Shown: piece after piece, positions 54,395-62,392 of the stretch
How the letters are laid out: every line of letters starts with the position of its first letter
Numbering within the stretch: position 1 is the stretch's first letter
DNA from: Chitinophaga lutea
GTDB lineage: Bacteria > Bacteroidota > Bacteroidia > Chitinophagales > Chitinophagaceae
Direction: 5' to 3'
DNA: 64,000 bases
Assembly (NCBI RefSeq): GCF_003813775.1
Contig: NZ_RPDH01000002.1
Span: 1,488,001 to 1,552,000 of the forward strand
Made by a program: the position numbers and the translations under genes
Notes under the pieces: model-generated
Told to the model about the DNA's origin: nothing
The model's input: only the letters and a program-made list of their open reading frames with translations
Database searches by the model: none

Positions 54395-54775
54395 ATGTCT
54401 ACAAGAAACAAACCTGAAGGATACCCGGCCGTGAGCCCTTATTTTCTGGTGCCCGACGCAGACCGGTTCATGCATTTTGTAAAAACCGTTTTTGATGCGG
54501 AAGAAATCATGGTGTATAAAGACGGCGCCGGCAGGGTGATGCATGCCGAGCTGCGTATAGACGACAGCGTTATCATGCTGGGCAACAGCACGGCGGTTTA
54601 CCCGCCGCAGCCCGGCGCCGTATTTATGTACGTGAAGGACACGGACGATACTTACCGCAAAGCCCTGGCGGAAGGCGCCAGGCCGCAGGAAGAACCGGCG
54701 GATAAAGACTACGGCAGATCTGCGGGCGTGTTCGATGCTTTCGGGAACAGCTGGTGGTTTACATCGATGCAGTAG
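54395..54775 (+). CDS. VOC family (glyoxalase-like) protein
   Basis: 126 residues from the ATG at 54395, the start that suits the family; the open frame extends upstream without a plausible start. Sequence type is the PhnB-like/YP_6 glyoxalase-fold group: YPAVSPYFLVPDADRFMHFVKTVFDAEEIMVYKD..GRVMHAELRIDDSVIMLGNS and GVFDAFGNSWWF at the end. Members bind or process small metabolites or give resistance; substrate unknown. Its last 40 bases are the founder of the tandem repeat that follows. Confidence 0.9.
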   Translation: MSTRNKPEGYPAVSPYFLVPDADRFMHFVKTVFDAEEIMVYKDGAGRVMHAELRIDDSVIMLGNSTAVYPPQPGAVFMYVKDTDDTYRKALAEGARPQEEPADKDYGRSAGVFDAFGNSWWFTSMQ

Positions 54776-54960
54776 CGGTGCGGTGTTCCGGAAACAACTG
54801 GCGATTCACGATGATGTGGTAGCGGTGTAGTATTCCGGGGACAGCCGGTGGTTTCACGATGATGCAGTAGCGGTATGGCGTTCCTGGAACAACTGGCGGT
54901 TCACGATGATGCAGTTGCAAAGCGCGTTCCGGGCACAGGCAGTGGCCTGCGTGGTGTCAG
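54740..54960. repeat. 47-bp tandem repeat derived from the VOC gene end
   Basis: Units start at 54740 (inside the gene), 54786, 54833, 54881 and 54928 (partial), spacing 46-48. Each contains a degenerate copy of the coding end, for example TTCCGGAAACAACTGGCG and CACGATGATGCAGTAG. The unit is not a multiple of three bases, so the copies do not extend the protein. About four and a half units. Confidence 0.85.
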
Positions 54961-55748
54961 TCTTTCCGCTGTAACAGTTGCTCAGGCCGGAAATGCACTT
55001 CCCCGGAGCCGCCGTTGGCGATGTAATAATCCCACATGGTGACGAATACTTTCTCTTTTAACAGGGGCAAGTCGGCGCGCGTGAGGCCCTCGGTGGAAAC
55101 GGGCGGCAGGAAGTGAAAGTCGATGCGGTGCGGCAGGGCGAAAAATTTGCCCGGCAGCAGGATGTCGCGCGTATGGAAAAGCAGCGAGGGCATGATGGGC
55201 GTTTGCGTGTCGATGGCGAGCATGAAAGCCCCGTCGTAAAAATTCTTCAGCGGGTAACCGGTGCGGTTGCGGGTGCCTTCCGGGAAAAGCACCATGTGCA
55301 TGCCCATTTCCAGGGCTTTTTGCATGTGCTCGAAACTCTGGCGCCGGCTCGCGTCGTTTTTCCGGTCTACCATGATGCCGCCAATCCTGTACATCATACC
55401 AAAAAGGGGAATCTTCGCCATTTCAGCCTTGGCGAGGGTTTTATTCACACCGGGCACACCAGGTGTCGTAACGGGCACGTCCATGAAAGAATTGTGGTTG
55501 CATACCACTACGTACACCTGCCCCTTTTTGAAATGCTCCAGGCCTTTGCGGTATACCGGGCAAAAGATGAGGTTCATGTACACCTTCATCCATACGCGGC
55601 CGATGGCGAGGAAACTGCGGGTTTTCTGCGGGTCGGGAAAAAAGGAAACAATCCAGATGGGTATCAGCACAATCAGTAAAGTAGCTGCGAACAGTAACAA
55701 TCCGTAAACGGCAAACACACGCCCTGCTATGTTTCTGAGCCAATTCAT
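54957..55748 (-). CDS. 1-acyl-sn-glycerol-3-phosphate acyltransferase (PlsC-like)
   Basis: 263-residue membrane-bound acyltransferase. N-terminal transmembrane helix (VFAVYGLLLFAATLLIVLIPIW), catalytic HX4D motif in NHNSFMD with His85 and Asp90, and the acceptor motif FPEGTRNRTG further on. It converts lysophosphatidate to phosphatidate in phospholipid synthesis. The ung gene lies 29 bases upstream on the same strand, so the two are probably cotranscribed. It ends at the edge of the VOC repeat array. Confidence 0.94.
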   Translation of the reverse strand: MNWLRNIAGRVFAVYGLLLFAATLLIVLIPIWIVSFFPDPQKTRSFLAIGRVWMKVYMNLIFCPVYRKGLEHFKKGQVYVVVCNHNSFMDVPVTTPGVPGVNKTLAKAEMAKIPLFGMMYRIGGIMVDRKNDASRRQSFEHMQKALEMGMHMVLFPEGTRNRTGYPLKNFYDGAFMLAIDTQTPIMPSLLFHTRDILLPGKFFALPHRIDFHFLPPVSTEGLTRADLPLLKEKVFVTMWDYYIANGGSGEVHFRPEQLLQRKD

Positions 55749-55777
55749 GTAAAGGGAATCAATAATTACAATTTTAT

Positions 55778-56449
55778 TTACAATTGCCAGTTCACCGGTT
55801 CTTTGCCCTGCCGGGTCAGTATTTCATTTGCTTTGGAAAAATGCCGGCAGCCGAAAAAACCTTTATCTGCGCTGAAAGGTGACGGATGGGCCGCTTTCAG
55901 GATGTAATGTTTCGTACCGTCGATCAGCACCTGTTTGTCTTGCGCGAACTTGCCCCAGAGCATGAACACCACGCCATCCTTGAGATCGGACACCTTGCGG
56001 ATGACCGCGTCCGTAAAACTCTCCCAGCCTATTTTGCTGTGCGAGGCTGGTTCCCCGTCGCGCACCGTAAGCATGGCATTGAGCAGCAATACGCCGCTTT
56101 CGGCCCAGGGGGTGAGGTCCCCCGTCTCCGGGATGGCGGAACCGATGTCTTTCTGCATCTCTTTATATATATTGACGAGGGAAGGCGGTGGTTTAATACC
56201 CTTCTGCACGCTGAAACACAGGCCGTGCGCCTGGCCGGGGCCGTGGTAAGGATCCTGGCCGAGAATGACTACTTTTACGTTGTCGAAAGGTGTTTTATCA
56301 AATGCATTGAAAATCAGGTTTCCGGAGGGATAAATGGTTTTACCCAAGGCTTTTTCATGTTTCAGGAACATCACGATCTGCTCAAAATATGCTTTCTGAA
56401 ATTCATCTTTCAACACTTCTTTCCAGCTGCTTTCGATCTTTACATCCAT
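55778..56449 (-). CDS. ung: Uracil-DNA glycosylase (family 1)
   Basis: 223 residues, full-length family 1 enzyme. Catalytic motif [18 protein letters not shown] starts at 64, with Asp66 as general base, and the DNA-intercalating HPSPF motif with His188. [17 protein letters not shown] and FMLWGKFAQ are conserved. It removes uracil from DNA after cytosine deamination or dUTP incorporation. Confidence 0.97.
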   Translation of the reverse strand: MDVKIESSWKEVLKDEFQKAYFEQIVMFLKHEKALGKTIYPSGNLIFNAFDKTPFDNVKVVILGQDPYHGPGQAHGLCFSVQKGIKPPPSLVNIYKEMQKDIGSAIPETGDLTPWAESGVLLLNAMLTVRDGEPASHSKIGWESFTDAVIRKVSDLKDGVVFMLWGKFAQDKQVLIDGTKHYILKAAHPSPFSADKGFFGCRHFSKANEILTRQGKEPVNWQL

Positions 56450-56476
56450 TACTATAATTTTGAATCAGAGGATTAT

Positions 56477-56509
56477 TTTGATTAATTAACGGGAAATTAT
56501 ATAAATTTG
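56477..56509 (+). promoter_or_regulatory. Promoter of tRNA-Arg
   Basis: TTTG at 56477-56480, 21 bases, then TAAATTTG at 56502-56509. Transcription would start near 56514, giving a leader of about 28 bases before the tRNA. Confidence 0.7.
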
Positions 56510-56541
56510 CACTCCCAGTAAAAAAAAATTTATTGTGTACC

Positions 56542-56615
56542 GGACCGGTAGCTCAGCTGGATAGAGCAGCTGCCTTCTAAGCAGCAGGTCATTGGTTCGA
56601 ATCCAATCCGGTTCA
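56542..56615 (+). tRNA. tRNA-Arg (anticodon UCU)
   Basis: 74 bases: acceptor GGACCGG / CCGGTTC with discriminator A, D-arm GCTCAGCTGGATAGAGC, anticodon stem GCTGC/GCAGC with loop CTTCTAA (anticodon TCT), T-arm ATTGG-TTCGAAT-CCAAT. Reads AGA, a codon for arginine. Confidence 0.97.
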
Positions 56616-56626
56616 CAAGGGTCAGG

Positions 56627-56660
56627 CAGGCTTCCAGTTTTGGTAGCCTGTTTTTTATTT
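56627..56660 (+). terminator. Terminator of tRNA-Arg
   Basis: CAGGCT..AGCCTG followed by TTTTTTATTT, 12 bases beyond the tRNA. The following 460 bases up to the ROK gene show no gene or clear signal. Confidence 0.8.
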
Positions 56661-57120
56661 TCCACCGGTCGCATCCGGAATCATAAAATCATTTATGAAG
56701 AGGATGGTTTGTGATCCTTTAACCAGTCTTCCGGCAGGATGACCATTTCGGCTATGCTCATCCGTTACATCCGGTTGATCTAATATGGTATTGAAAACCC
56801 TTCCGTGCAATCCTTTGCACTGTGCATAGATAGCGAGAAGAAAACCTTTATTATCTATGCTATTTTGACTTTTATCGATGCTATACTACCCCAAGGTTGC
56901 CTATCCAGGCACTGAAGCTATCCAGTACACCGACAGGTTTCTCCGTTAACCTATCGCATTAGAATATCAGAATCAATGCTTTATAATAATACCTGCTTAG
57001 GTTTGCCCACTTATACTTTTCCTGAACAAACTATTGCTATTTTTTTAAAAAGATGCGCCAGGTTTTCTAATTATTAACCATACTATTGTTGTTTTTCCAA
57101 TTTCTATTTACCTTTCATTA

Positions 57121-58323
57121 ATGTTTAGCAAATCTGACCTGTACAAACGAAGGATTTTAAAGGAGCTCTGCTTCGGAAATGCGCTGTCTGGTACAGAGAT
57201 CAGTTCGCGGATAGAAAAAAGCCTGCCATTGACGGTCCGCATTTTGGGAGAACTGGTGAAAGAAGGGCTTGTGGAAGAAAAAGGATACGCACCTTCGTCC
57301 GGCGGCAGGCGTCCGCAGGTGTATGCCCTTAAGCCGGAAAAGATGTATGTGGTATCAGTGGCGATGGACCAGTTGGTGACCCGCATCGCCATCATTGATA
57401 TGCAGAATTGTGACATTATCTGCACAGAAAAAATCGGACTGCCGCTGCCAAAGAACCCGGATGCGCTGGGAGTGTTGGCCAATCAGCTGAACCACTTTAT
57501 CGACAATTCAACCATAGCACGCGATAAAATCATTGGAATGGGCATTGGAATGCCTGGCTTCGTGGATGTCTCCAAAGGGATCAACTATTCTTTCCTTAAA
57601 ACCCCTACCAGCATCGTCGATTTTTTGCAGAACCGGGTTGGGATACCGGTATATATAGACAACGACTCCAGCCTGATCGCGCTTGCGGAATTCCGGCTGG
57701 GAGCAGCCCGCGGCCGAAGCGATGTAATGGTCATCAATATTAACTGGGGCATCGGACTGGGACTTATTTTGAATGGTGAATTGTTCCGCGGATGCACGGG
57801 ATTTGCCGGGGAGTTCAGCCACATCCCCATCTTCGTCAACAACAAATTATGCAGTTGCGGTAAAAGTGGATGCCTTGAAACCGAAGCATCCATGTTGGTG
57901 GTAATTGAAAGAGCCGTGGAAGGATTGAAAAGCGGGCGGGTTTCAACCATTGAGGAAATGCCTGAAGATTTTGAAGAGGCCTGCAATACTATCATTAGTG
58001 CAGCCACACACGGCGACACGTTCGCTGTTGAGCTGCTCTCGGAAGCGGCCTACAACATCGGCAGGGGTATCGCCATCCTGATTCATATACTGAACCCCGA
58101 ATTGATCATACTGAGCGGCCGGGGGGCGGCGGCAGGCAAACTTTGGCTGGCGCCAGTGCAGCAGGCAGTAAACAGCTATTGTATACCCAGGCTGGCATCC
58201 CAGTCTGAGTTGGCGGTATCTACACTCAATAACCGCGCAGAGCTGATCGGTGCCGCGGCATTGGTGATTGAAAACTATGATAAGAAACCGGCGAAAAACA
58301 AGGGGGACAGGGTGCTGGCATAA
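57121..58323 (+). CDS. ROK family transcriptional regulator (NagC/XylR type)
   Basis: 400 residues. A winged helix at about 1-65 (RRILKELCFGNALSGTEISSRIEKSLPLTVRILGELVKEGLVEEKG, then SSGGRRPQVYAL) and a ROK kinase-like domain. Sugar site residues are kept: DND at 180-182 (YIDNDSSLIALAEFRLGAARG), GEFSHI at 230-235, and the zinc cluster CSCGKSGCLE at 244-253. It should bind a sugar or sugar phosphate and control nearby genes. Next is a 100-bp repeat array and a SusC/SusD pair, its most likely targets. Confidence 0.95.
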   Translation: MFSKSDLYKRRILKELCFGNALSGTEISSRIEKSLPLTVRILGELVKEGLVEEKGYAPSSGGRRPQVYALKPEKMYVVSVAMDQLVTRIAIIDMQNCDIICTEKIGLPLPKNPDALGVLANQLNHFIDNSTIARDKIIGMGIGMPGFVDVSKGINYSFLKTPTSIVDFLQNRVGIPVYIDNDSSLIALAEFRLGAARGRSDVMVININWGIGLGLILNGELFRGCTGFAGEFSHIPIFVNNKLCSCGKSGCLETEASMLVVIERAVEGLKSGRVSTIEEMPEDFEEACNTIISAATHGDTFAVELLSEAAYNIGRGIAILIHILNPELIILSGRGAAAGKLWLAPVQQAVNSYCIPRLASQSELAVSTLNNRAELIGAAALVIENYDKKPAKNKGDRVLA

Positions 58324-58353
58324 TCATACACGAGCATACATAAATATAAAAAA

Positions 58354-59010
58354 GGTACGGCAAATGAGCATCGATGCTGTAGCGATCAACCAAATTTAGA
58401 CAATGAACAGGTGTTGAGAGAATGACACACCACCAGAATCAGTGAACAGGGTACGGCCCGGCGGATGAGCGTCGATGCTGTAGCGATCAACCAAATTTAG
58501 ACAGTGAACAGGTGTTGGTAGAATGACACACAGCCAGAATCAGTGAACAGGGTACGGCCCGGCGGATGAGCGTCGATGCCGTAGCGATCAACCAAATTTA
58601 GACAGTGAACAGGTGTTGATTAAAATGACACCGCCAGAATCAGTGAACAGGGGTACGGCCCGGCGAATGAGCGTCGATGCTGTAGCGATCAACCAAATTT
58701 AGACAGTGAACAGGTGTTGATTAAAATGACACACCGCCAGAATCAGTGAACAGGGTACGGCCCGGTAAATGCTTTCATGCAGTAATAATCATTCAATATA
58801 GATAGTGGACGGTATTGGCATCATCATGCACAACCATCTCGGGCGAAGAGCATACCGCCCGGCTAATGGGGCTTGGATGCAGTAATCATCAACCAAATAA
58901 AAACAGTGAACACGTATTGGCATCATCACAAACAACCAGAATCAGGAGAACGGGGTACGGCCCGACGAATGGATTTCGATGTATTGATAATCAACCAAAT
59001 GTAGACTAAT
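58354..59010. repeat. Array of about seven 100-bp tandem repeats
   Basis: Units begin with GGTACGG at 58354, 58450, 58551, 58652 and 58754; two degenerate units follow near 58850 and at 58954. Shared blocks are GATGAGCGTCGATGCTGTAG, CAACCAAATTTAGACAGTGA and CCAGAATCAGTGAACAGG. The first unit contains the perfect palindrome GCATCGATGC, others one mismatch from it. Units 2-5 are nearly identical, later ones diverge towards the SusC gene. Fills almost all of the 58324-59046 gap between the ROK regulator and susC. Confidence 0.9.
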
Positions 59011-59046
59011 CGCTTTTAAACTTTTCAAATCTAAAACAACTGCAAC

Positions 59047-62000
59047 ATGAAAGATGCAAAACGGCGGATCTCAATGATCCTGTTATTTTGTTTTTGGGTG
59101 GGCATTGCGATGGCTCAGCAAAAACGAACAATTTCCGGTACGGTTACCGATGTGCAAGGAGACCCTGTGCCGGCGGTCACGGTTCTCCTTAAAGGTACTA
59201 ACATTGGCAGCGCTACCGACGTACAGGGCAAATTCAGCATTACATTTGACAAGCCTGACGCCATCCTGGTTTTTAGCTCCATTAATTTCAAAGGCCAGGA
59301 AGTGAAGGTTGGCCAGAGTAACGTGCTTAACATAGTCATGGAAGAGAGTGTTGTTGGGCTGGGTGACGTAGTGGTAACCGCCCTCGGCATTAAAAGGGAA
59401 AAAAGAGCCCTCGGGTATGCTACCGCAACGGTTAAAGGAGAAGACCTGACGAAAGCGGGTGCAACCCTGAACCCCTTTCTCGCCTTGTATGGTAAGGCTG
59501 CGGGCGTTGGCATCAACATTTCCTCGGCCGGCCCAACCGGCGGTGTGAACGTGCGCATCAGGGGCGCTGCCGGCCTCGAATCAAACACCAATACAAGACC
59601 TTTGTTCGTAGTGGATGGCGTACCACTGTATGATGAAAAAACCTCCATGGAAAGCAGGGGTTATGACCCGTTAAACTCTTTTGACTATGGGTCAGGTGTG
59701 AATGACATCAACGCCGACGATATTGAATCGATTGAAATCCTGAAGGGCGCAAAAGCTACCGTGCTCTATGGCAGCCAGGCGCTGAACGGCGTGGTGCTGA
59801 TCACTACAAAAAGCGGGAAACAGACAAGGGGGCTTGGTATAACACTCTCCCATCAGGTAACGGTGGACAAGCCGTTTACATTCATCGATTTTCAAAATGA
59901 CTTCGGGTCCGGAGCCTCCGTACGTGATACCCAATACGCGCTGATCCGCGGGGTAAATACCAGGAAACTCCCGCTGAGCCGCTTTAGTTTCGGGCCCAGG
60001 TTCGATAACAGCAATGTGATGCTTTATGACAGCACAATGGGCACGTATAGGGCATATCCCAATAACTTTATCGACTTCTTCAATACCGCATTGTCAAACC
60101 GCACCAACGTTTCCGTTGCGGGAAGCGGCACTTTGGGGAGCGTCAGGGCTTCCTACACCCGCAATACCTATGAGGATGTGATCCCCGGGTTTACGCAAAA
60201 GAACAATACCTTCAGCTTCAATGGCAATTTTAAGGTTTCGGAGTTTGCAACATTCGAGTTTGTCAATAACCTGTATAGCGTGCAAACGCGAAACCGCCGC
60301 CCCAATATTGGACAGTTTGTAGCAACAGGCCTGAACAGAGACTATGATTACAACTGGATGAAATCGTTCTACCACGACCAGGACGGCTTTAGAAGAGACC
60401 TGGAGCCTTATGGGCTTGCAGGTTCAAGCCCCGGTTTCTGGCCAAACGCTGTTGCCGGGATCATGTGGGAACAAAACGACAACAAAGACCAGGACAACAA
60501 GTTTCACCTGGTCAGTTCACTCAGGTCGACACTTCAGTTTACAAAAAACATATCCCTGATCGCACAGGCCTCTTTGGACTATACCAATACGGATTTCATC
60601 ACGGAGAATAAAATTATCCGCCTGGCCCCTGTAAGAACGGGTGGCAGGTACAGCTGGAGCAAGCGCAATATGACCGTGCAGAATTACCAGGCCCTGGTGA
60701 AGTATGAAAAGGACTTCAACGATTTCAATTTCTTTGCTTTCGGTGGCGGCGCTTACCAGAAAGTGACAGAGAACAACATGTATTCATCTACCGGCGATAT
60801 GGGTTTGTTATTTCCCGGCTGGTTTTCGCTTGGGAACGCAGATACCAGGTTCTGGCCTACCTCTGGCGACAGGGGCAAGGTGACCGGGTTGAGAAGGGGC
60901 TCAGATGTGCTGTATAGCGCTTTAGGCTCTGCAACGCTTTCCTGGAAAGAAACCTATTACCTGGAATTGCAGGCAAGGAACGACTGGAACTCCACTCTGC
61001 AAGCACCCAATTACTCTTATTTCTACCCCGGCCTCTCGCTCACCTATAATTTCTCCAACGATATTGACGTTCCCCATCTTCAATATGGTAAACTTCGCTT
61101 TGCATGGGCAGACGTAGGTGGCGGACCGACAACGGCTGTTGGCGACCGGTATTTTGCCAATGACGCATACAGCGTGGGGCAACTCCCCTATGGGTATGGC
61201 CCTACCTCCGTTACGCCTCCCTCTGCCCTCTTCCTGGAACCGTTAAAACCATTCCGGAAGCGTGAATTTGAAACCGGCTTCAATACAAGATGGTTTGACA
61301 AAAGCAGGGTTGAGATCGACTTTTCTTTTTATACCAACAATACGTACAACCAGATCGTACAGCAACCCATCACACCGGCTACCGGTTATACTGCGGCAAA
61401 AATCAATACCGGTAACGTGAAAAACTGGGGCTTTGAACTTTTAATAAAAGGTGCTCCCCTGGCCACCCCGAAATATCGTTGGGATTTGACTTTTACGGCT
61501 GCTAACCAGTTTTCTAAAGTCATCAAGCTATATCCCGGGATAACCCAAAAATATGTTGATGGCAACTCCGGGTTCCAGGTTTGGGCCAAAGAAGGAGAAC
61601 GCATGGGGGAAATACGCGCGTATGACTACAAGCGCACCCCCGATGGCAACAGGATCGTAGGCAGCAATGGTTTGTATGCGCTGAGCGACCAGGTTACCAC
61701 TACCGGTAAAAATGTAAACCCCAAAGTATTTGGCGGTTTGTACAGCGATTTCTCCTTTAAGGGTTTCAATTTTCACATTGGCATTGATTACAAATTCGGG
61801 GGCACCATCTTCTCTTACACCAATAACTACCTGATGGGCACCGGTGTAATCAAAGCTTCGCTTCCCGGCAGGGATGAAGCAACCGGCGGGTTGGCCTACT
61901 ATATAGACAATGCTTCTGGCGCCAGGGTAAAATGGGAGCACAATAAACCGGCTCCCGGGAATGCACGGGACGGCGTTGTTTACCACGACGGTATTGTGCT

Positions 62001-62373
62001 CGATGGTATGAAAGAAGTGAATTCGGGCGGCACCGTCAGATATGAAAAGAACGATGCTATCATAAGCGCTCCCGCCTACTACCAGACCTATATCAACGAC
62101 CTTGGCACATCATGGCCTCCGGACCGTTTGTTCAAAAACGATTACATCAAACTGCGCGAGATTTCGCTGGAGTACAGCCTGCCCAAGAAGGTTTCGAATA
62201 TGCTGAAACTGCAGAAACTTTCGGTAACTGCCGCAGCAAGGAACCTGGGCTATTTGTATAAGACGCTGCCCAACATCGATCCAGAAGGCGCGCTGGGCGC
62301 CCAGGGATATATTGAAAATTCATTCTATCCCTCTATCAGGTCTTTCAGTTTTGGTGTAAATGTTAGTTTCTAA
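59047..62373 (+). CDS. SusC-type TonB-dependent receptor
   Basis: 1108 residues. Signal ISMILLFCFWVGIAMAQ, then a carboxypeptidase-like domain at about 25-100 (KRTISGTVTDVQGDPVPAVTVLLKGTNIGS), plug (VVVTALGIKREKRALGYATATVKGEDL, LALYGKAAGVGIN, VRIRGAAGLESNTNTRPLFVVDG, IESIEILKGAKATVLYG). It carries VTALGIKREKR in place of VVGYGxQ, the variant seen in receptors paired with the SusD-like subfamily 2 that follows it here. No STN domain. Barrel ends FGVNVSF. Probably controlled from the repeat region and by the ROK protein. Confidence 0.95.
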   Translation: MKDAKRRISMILLFCFWVGIAMAQQKRTISGTVTDVQGDPVPAVTVLLKGTNIGSATDVQGKFSITFDKPDAILVFSSINFKGQEVKVGQSNVLNIVMEESVVGLGDVVVTALGIKREKRALGYATATVKGEDLTKAGATLNPFLALYGKAAGVGINISSAGPTGGVNVRIRGAAGLESNTNTRPLFVVDGVPLYDEKTSMESRGYDPLNSFDYGSGVNDINADDIESIEILKGAKATVLYGSQALNGVVLITTKSGKQTRGLGITLSHQVTVDKPFTFIDFQNDFGSGASVRDTQYALIRGVNTRKLPLSRFSFGPRFDNSNVMLYDSTMGTYRAYPNNFIDFFNTALSNRTNVSVAGSGTLGSVRASYTRNTYEDVIPGFTQKNNTFSFNGNFKVSEFATFEFVNNLYSVQTRNRRPNIGQFVATGLNRDYDYNWMKSFYHDQDGFRRDLEPYGLAGSSPGFWPNAVAGIMWEQNDNKDQDNKFHLVSSLRSTLQFTKNISLIAQASLDYTNTDFITENKIIRLAPVRTGGRYSWSKRNMTVQNYQALVKYEKDFNDFNFFAFGGGAYQKVTENNMYSSTGDMGLLFPGWFSLGNADTRFWPTSGDRGKVTGLRRGSDVLYSALGSATLSWKETYYLELQARNDWNSTLQAPNYSYFYPGLSLTYNFSNDIDVPHLQYGKLRFAWADVGGGPTTAVGDRYFANDAYSVGQLPYGYGPTSVTPPSALFLEPLKPFRKREFETGFNTRWFDKSRVEIDFSFYTNNTYNQIVQQPITPATGYTAAKINTGNVKNWGFELLIKGAPLATPKYRWDLTFTAANQFSKVIKLYPGITQKYVDGNSGFQVWAKEGERMGEIRAYDYKRTPDGNRIVGSNGLYALSDQVTTTGKNVNPKVFGGLYSDFSFKGFNFHIGIDYKFGGTIFSYTNNYLMGTGVIKASLPGRDEATGGLAYYIDNASGARVKWEHNKPAPGNARDGVVYHDGIVLDGMKEVNSGGTVRYEKNDAIISAPAYYQTYINDLGTSWPPDRLFKNDYIKLREISLEYSLPKKVSNMLKLQKLSVTAAARNLGYLYKTLPNIDPEGALGAQGYIENSFYPSIRSFSFGVNVSF

Positions 62374-62392
62374 AAGCTTCAAAAGAAAAATC

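Noticed and set aside
58354..59010. 100-bp repeat array as a CRISPR or replication origin
   Set aside because: Units are near-identical along their full length with no variable spacer, and there is no DnaA-box cluster or replication gene nearby.
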